Assembly (NCBI RefSeq): GCF_016722925.1
Contig: NZ_JAEQNC010000008.1
Coordinates: forward strand, 124,001-188,000
Reading direction: 5' to 3'
Length of the DNA: 64,000 bases
Source: Phytoamicus setariae
GTDB lineage: Bacteria; Pseudomonadota; Alphaproteobacteria; Rhizobiales; Rhizobiaceae
Made by a program: the position numbers and the translations under genes. The notes beneath the pieces were generated by a model. The model made no database searches, was not told the DNA's origin, and worked only from the letters and a program-made list of their open reading frames with translations. The stretch's first letter is position 1. Every line of letters begins with the position of its first letter. Below, piece by piece: positions 58,610-64,000 of this stretch.

Positions 58610-58711
58610 AGCAATTCCAGCAAAAGAGCGCAGCGGTTTTGTGTTCGGGATTGCGTTAAAATAGAGGGCTAGAGCGCTTCCGCGATTCGGAGAAAAGCGG
58701 AAATGCTCTAG
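58606..58711. repeat. Rhizobial palindromic repeat (CTAGAGC ... GCTCTAG)
   Basis: A 106-bp element bounded by CTAGAGC and GCTCTAG, with the internal blocks AATTCCAGCAAAAG, GCAGCGGTTTTG and AGAGCGCTTCCGCG that are typical of dispersed repeats in Rhizobiaceae. Its arms can fold into long hairpins. It supplies the TAG stop of the NadE-like gene and separates it from the convergent GNAT gene, so it may also end transcription from both sides. It points strongly to the host group. Confidence 0.65.
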
Positions 58712-58717
58712 GGTCTG

Positions 58718-59812
58718 TCAGTCGAACTTTCCGCCGATGTGGCGACCCCAGCTTTCTCCGGCGAGGCCGTTCACAAAGGCTTTTCCTGCAGCGAAGCAAT
58801 CGAGGACCGCTTCATCACGCGAAAACACGATGGTGGAGGAGGCGTTGGCAAAGAATATGCCCTTGCCGAGCATGGCATGCAGAAACGCCTGCTGTGTACG
58901 TCCGCGCAGGCCCGCCGCTCCGCGCTGATCGGCGTCATGGAGCATAATATCGACTACCGTTCCCTCCATCCCGGGTCGGGCGAGTATTTGCAGCACGCGG
59001 CCCACGCCGCCCTCGTGGAGATGATAGAGAACTGCTCCGACCGGCACGCCATCCGGCCTCGTGACCAGCACGGCGACAGGTTCCCCGTAGAGGGGCTTTT
59101 CAAATGCCTCGCGCACCGTATACCGCAGCAGTCTTTCTTCCCAAGAAAGCCGCAATTCGTAATGCGTCGTCAGGGGCACGATGGCATCTGCGAACTCGCC
59201 CGCATCGACACGCGTGACGAGGAGCCCGCCCATCGCGCTTCGGGCCTGCTCCTTGCCGGGGCCGCCTCGTTTGTACAGGCGGTCCAGGGTGCGGGCAGCC
59301 GGAAGCACCAACTTGCGAAGCGGGGATTTCCTCAAGACCATGTCGCAGCCGAACGCCGCGGGTCTGAGGATGCGCATCCACTCCAGGCTGTAGGGAGCGA
59401 GTACCGTGCCCCTCAGGGCGCGGGCCATATCGAGCGAAGTCTTGTTTGCCGTTTCGCTAAGCGACAGGTCTTGTGGCCCCGACAGGAAGGACTTCAGCAA
59501 CCTCGCGCCCGCGGTAGGGTTTTTCTCGCGGTCCCGCACCATCAGCGCGCCACAAAAGGCGGCCTTCAACGTGCTGCCCTTGAACGTCATCGGCACAACA
59601 TTGACGCCGACGAAACCCGAGACGACGCCTCCACCGTCGACGTGAACCAGCGACGGGATCTCGGCATCCACGGTCGGCCCGCCGAGATAGAACTCACCAA
59701 GGCATTTCGCCAAGCCGGGCGACGGCGTGGCACGCGGCTTAAGAAACGTGTCCTGGTAGAGAGCCGCGACCTCGCCGATATCTCTCTCCTGAAGCGGCCG
59801 GACATGACTCAC
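58718..59812 (-). CDS. GNAT-fold acyltransferase-like protein
   Basis: A 364-aa protein. The N-terminal part (about 1-150) looks like a GNAT acetyltransferase: VRPLQERDIGEVAALYQDTF at the start, GFVGVNVVPMTF in the core, then FCGALMVRDREKNPTAGARLLKSFL, with the acyl-donor loop region. The C-terminal half (about 190-355), with LLVTRVDAGEFADAIVPL and DGVPVGAVLYHLHEGGVGRVLQIL, may form a second degenerate GNAT domain. These enzymes move acyl groups from CoA or carrier proteins to amines or alcohols. It overlaps the methyltransferase gene by four bases, so both form one leftward pair facing the amidotransferase operon. The acyl donor may be the loaded carrier protein. Confidence 0.65.
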   Translation of the reverse strand: MSHVRPLQERDIGEVAALYQDTFLKPRATPSPGLAKCLGEFYLGGPTVDAEIPSLVHVDGGGVVSGFVGVNVVPMTFKGSTLKAAFCGALMVRDREKNPTAGARLLKSFLSGPQDLSLSETANKTSLDMARALRGTVLAPYSLEWMRILRPAAFGCDMVLRKSPLRKLVLPAARTLDRLYKRGGPGKEQARSAMGGLLVTRVDAGEFADAIVPLTTHYELRLSWEERLLRYTVREAFEKPLYGEPVAVLVTRPDGVPVGAVLYHLHEGGVGRVLQILARPGMEGTVVDIMLHDADQRGAAGLRGRTQQAFLHAMLGKGIFFANASSTIVFSRDEAVLDCFAAGKAFVNGLAGESWGRHIGGKFD

Positions 59813-60513
59813 GCTGTCGATCTCCCATTCGGTTCTCCCGCGGGAGCAAAGCGCCGCGCGACGGCGACGCGAGGCACGCCGTTGGCATCCGCTATGAATT
59901 CGGCGGGATGATACGCCTTGCTGCGTGCGATGAGCGTGCCGACCTGCCGAGCCTGCCCCTCCCCGAATTCACACAGCAGAAAACCGCCGGGCTTGAGGAA
60001 AGCGACGGCTTCACGAACCAGCCGTTGATGGACCGAGATACCGAAGGGACCACCGTCGAACGCCTCACGCGGTTCGTCAACCAGAAGATCGGCTTTCGGC
60101 CCGTCGAGCCGCGACGTCGAAATATAAGGAGGATTGCAGACGATCATGTCGATCGTTCCCTCGAGCCTGTCATCCGTGAAGGCGGCAAACAAGTCGCCCT
60201 GGCGGACCTCGATTCGGTCCGCCAGGGCGTTGAGTTCACAGTTGAACTTCGCAACTTGCATCGCAGCAGATTTCAAGTCGGCAGCCCACACCTTGCAGTG
60301 GGCAACCCGCGCGGCGATCGCGACCGCCAAATTGCCGCTGCCGCAGCACATGTCGATCACCCGAAGAGTCCTGTCCACCGGGAACTCGAGGAGGCATTGC
60401 ACGGCGTGGTTCCCCAGCGTTTCTGTTTCGCGGCGCGGCTTGAGGACGCCTTCCGGCGCGATAACATCGACGCCCATGAATTTCATCGAGTTTCGTTGTT
60501 CGTCCGTCGGCAT
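59809..60513 (-). CDS. HemK/PrmC-like class I SAM methyltransferase (NPPY motif)
   Basis: A 234-aa soluble methyltransferase. The SAM-binding motif is VIDMCCGSGNLAVAIA (about 52-67), and the catalytic NPPYIS (127-132) is the sequence used for methylation of planar amide or amino nitrogens. PrmC of housekeeping type carries an extra N-terminal helical domain and acts on release factors; here that domain is nearly absent. Within this cluster a small amide product of the amidotransferase is a plausible target. The short PREAFDGGPFG stretch matches the PrmC core. It is the first gene of the leftward pair. Confidence 0.78.
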   Translation of the reverse strand: MPTDEQRNSMKFMGVDVIAPEGVLKPRRETETLGNHAVQCLLEFPVDRTLRVIDMCCGSGNLAVAIAARVAHCKVWAADLKSAAMQVAKFNCELNALADRIEVRQGDLFAAFTDDRLEGTIDMIVCNPPYISTSRLDGPKADLLVDEPREAFDGGPFGISVHQRLVREAVAFLKPGGFLLCEFGEGQARQVGTLIARSKAYHPAEFIADANGVPRVAVARRFAPAGEPNGRSTA

Positions 60514-60652
60514 GGCTGTCCCGTGGTGTATGAACCGATCTAGGCAGCATCGAACACGAATCCTACTAAATTCGTACTAATACGGCGGCGATTCTGCTTT
60601 ACGAGCTCCCTGGGAAAGGGAATCTCTCACCGCAGTTGTTTACATCGCAGAC

Positions 60653-61540
60653 GGGCTTGTCGCAAACATTCACACAGGTCGCGATTATCCCCTGAACGAC
60701 GCCCTTTTCATGCTTTGTTAATCTTTTTCAGTCCGAAGAGGCGCGCAAGCAGATCGTTCTGATCGTTGATCGTCCAGCCGCCGGAAAAGCCGAAGCCCTT
60801 CCTCAGCCACAGCATCGCTTCAAAACCGGCAATCGTTCGCCTCGCCGTTTTGAAGGTCTGGAAACCGCCGATTCTAGGCATGTTCTTCTTCACCCGAAAT
60901 GGTCGCTCTCGATGCCTTGCTGGAGATGCTTGGTGACGCAATGCACGGGATCTGGATGCAACAGTCCATCATCGACTGACGTTTTGATCGCCGACGGGAA
61001 GGTATTGGCGCCATCCGTGCCGATCTTTTCAGGCGAGAGCAAGGGCTCGTTCTTCAGCATCTTGCGGAAGACGCGCTTGGCAGCATCCAGATCACGCCTT
61101 GCAGTCAGCAGGAAATCGACGGGGTTTCCGTGCTTGTCGATGGCTCGATACAGATATCGCCATTTGCCGCGTATCCTGATGTAGGTTTCGTCAATCCGGA
61201 CCGATCCGCAATGGGGCCGGCGGAACTGGCGAAGCCGCTTCTCGATCATCGGCGCAGAGGCCAGAACCCACCTGTTGATCGTGCTGTGATCGACCCAAAC
61301 CCACGTTTGCGAAACATTTCTTCCAGATCCCGATAGCGGAGCGGATAGCGCAGATTACCATGCCACCGCCTGCACGATCAGCCGTGCCTCGAAATGCCGG
61401 CCCTTGAAATCTTCTTTAGACCGGCGCTTCAGCTTTTCGGTAATTGCATTCAGAATCATCGGCACGCTCCACAAGATTTGGAGCGCGAATTTCTCTTCTG
61501 ATGGTCCATCGGGTTAAACACGGAAGTTTGCGACACGCCC
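60653..61540 (-). mobile_element. IS6-family insertion sequence, 888 bp, frameshifted transposase
   Basis: The element begins GGGCTTGTCGCAAACATTC and ends in the inverse of GGGCGTGTCGCAAACTTCC. The transposase reads leftward from ATG 61459: KRRSKEDFKGRHFEA, SYRDLEEMF, then RIDETYIRIRGKWRYLYRAID with the first aspartate, GTDGANTFPSAIK with the second, and FKTARRTIAGFEAM with the glutamate. Two single-base shifts interrupt it, near 61287 after DLEEMFRKRG and near 60895 within SDHFRVKKN. No eight-base target duplication is visible. The copy is probably inactive, yet its ends match the miniature elements at 4200 and 53327. Confidence 0.82.
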
Positions 61541-61695
61541 GAATTCGGGCTTGGACCGATGCTGATGGCTTTGCTCAAGGCAAATGGCGGCAACGCGCGG
61601 AAGGCGGGGTAGGGGATGATTTATGGTTGGAGGTCGTGGGAGTTCAAATTGAATCGCGACGACGGATCTCGCCTGGAATGTGACTGCGGCAAGCG

Positions 61696-62370
61696 TTACG
61701 TCACCAGTCGGCCGGCCCATAGCTTGGCAGTTGCCGCCATCGTTGCGAGATGGTCGGATGCGCTAAAGCCGGAAATGGCCTTGCGCGGCTTGAGATCATG
61801 ATCGCCATCCTCGAGCCAGAGAAACGCTATCGCATTGGAGAGCCTGTAATTGGCAACTTCGTCCCTGGTTCCAAACTGGTCGCGTGTTCCCTGGCAGATC
61901 AGCGCAGGCGTCTTGATCTGCTCCAAATGCCGCGTGCGCAGACTTTCTGGCTTGCCTGGCGGGTGGAACGGATAACCGAGGCAGAGCAGACCGGCAATTT
62001 GCCGGGAGGCGTAGAGTTCATCGGCGACCATGCTGGCCACGCGACCGCCCATCGATTTGCCGCCGATGATCAACGGGGTTTTTGCATCAAGAGCCGCAAT
62101 CGCTGCCAGGTACTCTCCCTTCAGAGTTTCTGCTTTCGGTGGAGGCTTGCGCGTGCCGGCGTTTCGGCGGGCTGCCATGTAGCCGAACTCAAATCGCGCG
62201 ACGCGAAAACCGGTAGCAACAAGCGCTGCGGTAGCGGCAGTCATCGCTGCCGAATCCATCGGCGCGCCTGCACCATGCGCGAGCAGGATTGTCACGCGAG
62301 CATGATCGAGTCCATCAACGAGAAACATTTGATGCAAAAGGCTCTCCATCGCTAAAAACTTACCGTTCAT
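61696..62370 (-). CDS. Alpha/beta-hydrolase, dienelactone-hydrolase/Tex30-like
   Basis: A 224-aa cytoplasmic hydrolase. AHGAGAPMDS (about 31-40) forms the oxyanion loop, GGKSMGGRVAS (about 103-113) the nucleophile elbow with serine, QGTRDQFGT the acid turn, and DGDHDL the catalytic histidine. The pattern matches the KANL3/Tex30 alpha/beta-hydrolase group, whose substrates are unknown. Start alternatives exist at 62349 and 62328; no clear ribosome site decides. It is flanked by the IS6 copy and a dead integrase, with no operon partner. The 61541-61695 stretch shows nothing. Confidence 0.72.
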   Translation of the reverse strand: MNGKFLAMESLLHQMFLVDGLDHARVTILLAHGAGAPMDSAAMTAATAALVATGFRVARFEFGYMAARRNAGTRKPPPKAETLKGEYLAAIAALDAKTPLIIGGKSMGGRVASMVADELYASRQIAGLLCLGYPFHPPGKPESLRTRHLEQIKTPALICQGTRDQFGTRDEVANYRLSNAIAFLWLEDGDHDLKPRKAISGFSASDHLATMAATAKLWAGRLVT

Positions 62371-62412
62371 CAGGCCCGTGACAATCTTGGTCGCAGCAAT
62401 GCCCTGGACGTA

Positions 62413-63210
62413 TCACAAACCGGCTGCCTTGGTGAGATTAATCCTGAACCGGTCGGGTCGGCGCTGATACTTGCGCGTCATTTCTGCCGATGCATGCCCA
62501 AGCTGCTTTTGCACATAGCGTTCGTCGACCTCGGCCGACGAAGCGAGACCCGCGCCTAGCGAATGGCCGGCAAATTTCTGCGCTCGTTCGGCTTCGCTGA
62601 GATCACCGCGCACGCCCGCCGCCAGCGCTGGGCGCTTTACCAGCTTTGCCACTTCCTGATCATGCAGGCGATCGGGGCCGACAGCCTTGCCTTGCCCGGT
62701 CACGCGGCGAAAAATCGGGCCATGGTGAATTTTTGCGAGTTTGAGCCAAGTCTGGACGGCAACAACCGGGCAGGTGGCATCGGATGAGCCACGACCAATC
62801 TCGACTTCGCGCCACCCAGTCTTTTCCCGGATCGTGAGCGGAATGCCCTTATCCAAAATCTCGATCCAGCCCGAACAATCGTCGGTTTGGTCGCGACTGA
62901 CGTCAAGGTCGACGATTTCAGAGCGTCGTAAGCCGCCGGCAAATCCCACAGCAGCATGGCGCGATCCCGCAAGCCTCGCAGAGTGCCACGGTCGAGCGTT
63001 TCAAGCATGGCCAGGATGTCTTCTGGCAGCACGGCTTCCTTCTGGCGGGGAGGGGATGCATGCGTGTTGCGGATACCGGCGAGCACGGTTGCAATATGCC
63101 GATCCTTCCGGTCCAACGACAAGCCGCGCTGGGAAAAATTCCAGATGAGCGAGGACAGCCGCCTTTCGATCGTCGCCACCGAATTCGGTTGCTGCTCGCC
63201 CGGAGTTACT
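62413..63210 (-). pseudogene. Tyrosine recombinase/integrase, frameshifted and mutated
   Basis: On the minus strand an integrase of the rhizobial plasmid type can be followed: SVATIERRLSSLIWNFSQRG, RDRAMLL, then a one-base frameshift near 62950, then GLRRSEIVDLDV (catalytic arginine), KTGWREVEIGRGSS, EVDERYVQKQLGHASAEM and the terminal tyrosine in TRKYQRR. The normal HSLRAG box reads HSLGAG, so the second catalytic arginine is lost. Frameshift and missing residue mean the enzyme is dead. The 5' end is cut off by the scpB fragment that follows. An attachment site is not visible. Confidence 0.75.
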
Positions 63211-63215
63211 CCCCC

Positions 63216-63353
63216 CCGAAGCCGGGCGCGCCTTACACCTATGTGACGACGAAGCACTTCCTTTGCGCATTCGGCTTCGACACGCTGCGTGACCTTCCGG
63301 ACATCGGGGCGATGGAGGATGCAGGACTGTTGAGCCGCCGGCCGATAGAGTGA
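63216..63353 (+). pseudogene. scpB: scpB 3' fragment
   Basis: A 46-codon stretch reads PKPGAPYTYVTTKHFLCAFG, then FDTLRDLPDI and EDAGLLSR. This is the conserved C-terminal end of ScpB, the segregation-and-condensation partner of SMC, where the usual form is G-R-P-x-x-Y-G-T-T and L-R-D-L-P. The other two thirds of the gene are missing, and the integrase relic abuts it. The intact gene must be elsewhere in the genome; this piece was copied or moved by recombination. Confidence 0.62.
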
Positions 63354-63444
63354 AAGGTATCGGGCGCAGCACTATTACGCCTGTAGGTGGCATAGAGGTC
63401 AAAGCGTCAGCGACGGTTTCCGCGGCTGATTTCAAGGGGGCACA

Positions 63445-63540
63445 GACTTCCGTTTGGGTGTCGTGCTCTACGACGGCGATGCAGTTCTCCCCTTTAGGGA
63501 CCGCCTCTGCGCCGCGCCGCTCTCAGGCCTTTGGAGCTAG
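63445..63540 (+). pseudogene. C-terminal fragment of a DUF4143-type ATPase
   Basis: The plus strand reads DFRLGVVLYDGDAVLPFRD, then RLCAAPLSGLWS and a stop, matching the ending of DUF4143-type AAA ATPases (normally G-V-V-L-Y-D-G-x-x-V-L-P-F-G-x-x-L-x-A-x-P-L-S-x-L-W). No upstream part is present. The remaining 340 bases to 63887 contain no gene that I can support, only an AT-rich promoter-like stretch with TATAAT at 63843-63848. Confidence 0.55.
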
Positions 63541-63887
63541 GCAATCTGGCTACCGAAACCATCATCAATTAGGACCTCCGTTCGAATTCCCTGAAAGCGG
63601 GCTCAGGCTGCGGAGCTGACTTCCGCATTGGCCAGCTTGGCTTGGTACGAAGTACCTCAACCACAGGATTGTTGGTCGTGGTTCCGTTCCTCTCACGCGA
63701 TATTGCCTAGGTCGGTTTTCCACCATCGAACCAAAGGCCGGGCCACGACAGTTCCGCCTATTTCACAATTGCTAAGTTGTGCAGAAGATTCCTTCCGCTT
63801 CTGTGCGGAAAATAGAAACTCATTTCTCGTTTCATAGCATCATATAATACATAAAAAATATAGAAAATATGTTTTAAGGATTTGGCA

Positions 63888-64000
63888 ATGGCAATTGAAA
63901 CTGTTGACCCGCACGACGGGTGGATGTCGAATTCCCGTTTGCCGGACGGAGCTGTGGCCGGCACTCTGCGTTTGCTGGAGCCGGTGTTTCGCAATTGTCT
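63888..64000 (+). CDS. Start of an unassigned gene, cut by the window end
   Basis: ATG 63888 has AAGGA eight bases upstream and a TATAAT box about 40 bases before it. The frame stays open to the end of the window (37 codons, beginning MAIETVDPHDGW). The stretch after the AT-rich promoter returns to coding-like GC. I cannot recognise the product. A minus-strand frame covers the same bases, so the call is provisional. Confidence 0.4.
   Translation, partial: MAIETVDPHDGWMSNSRLPDGAVAGTLRLLEPVFRNC

Noticed and set aside
60653-61540. Programmed frameshifting in the IS6 transposase.
   Set aside because: IS6-family transposases are normally read in one frame; two separate shifts are better explained as decay.
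1-64000. CRISPR arrays, tRNA or rRNA genes.
   Set aside because: No regularly spaced direct repeats and no tRNA cloverleaf or rRNA-like stretches were found by eye; a tRNA scan program would be needed to exclude a single tRNA.

Overview
This 64 kb window comes from an alphaproteobacterium, most likely a Rhizobiales/Rhizobiaceae member. The evidence is high GC coding with rhizobial codon habits, many ABC-type uptake operons, RpiR/GntR/DeoR regulators, a rhizobial-type exopolysaccharide block, a CTAGAGC...GCTCTAG palindromic repeat, and IS6/IS30/IS110 debris. I see no rRNA, tRNA, CRISPR array or replication gene. The density of broken IS copies and gene fragments suggests an accessory region such as a plasmid, a chromid or a chromosomal island.

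Layout. (1) 1-4.2 kb: the end of a DeoR-type regulator, an M20-type amidohydrolase, two tandem choline-kinase/APH-like kinases and an inositol-phosphatase-like enzyme. (2) 4.2-11.8 kb: an IS6-derived miniature element, then a leftward operon of two Gfo/Idh/MocA dehydrogenases, an SDR, an unassigned 397-aa protein, a VOC protein and a NitT/TauT-type ABC transporter. (3) 12.2-17.1 kb: a rightward RpiR regulator, D-aminoacylase-like amidohydrolase, PLP D-amino-acid enzyme, RidA protein and SDR. Facing them at 17.1-20.6 kb are GST, VOC protein, acyl-CoA ligase and citryl-CoA-lyase-like genes. (4) 20.6-25.9 kb: a mixed block with an IS end, an RHS scrap, a cyclase-YHS fusion, a membrane protein, an AraC regulator, a YtkA-like protein, a di-heme peroxidase and an IS110 relic.

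(5) 25.9-40.2 kb is a symmetrical catabolic module bounded by two paralogous GntR/FCD regulators. Beside each regulator is a promoter with the same design: TTGACA, nine bases, then the palindrome ATGGTATACCA. One promoter drives AA_synth protein, alpha/beta hydrolase, flavin reductase, luciferase-like monooxygenase, aldehyde dehydrogenase and NIPSNAP rightward. The other drives a spermidine/putrescine-type ABC transporter, a GMC alcohol oxidase and an amidase leftward. The arms meet near 31.9 kb. The contents suggest uptake and oxidation of one N-containing alcohol or amide.

(6) 40.3-47.9 kb: IS6/IS30 scraps, WGR and HU genes, then a peptide-type ABC operon ending in a cyclic-nucleotide-phosphodiesterase-like enzyme. 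It looks more AT-rich than its surroundings by eye. (7) 48-53.2 kb: a leftward exopolysaccharide block with Wzz/GumC-like protein, GH5 glycosidase, acyltransferase 3 and Wzy-like polymerase. (8) 53.8-60.5 kb: an unusual six-gene cluster of AsnB-type amidotransferase, free acyl-carrier protein, adenylate-forming ligase, NAD-synthetase-like amide synthase, GNAT protein and NPPY methyltransferase. It looks like a compact carrier-protein-dependent route to an amidated, acylated and methylated small molecule or glycan decoration, and it is my main candidate for an undescribed system. (9) 60.6-64 kb: a frameshifted IS6 element, a hydrolase, a dead tyrosine integrase, and scraps of scpB and of a DUF4143-type ATPase.
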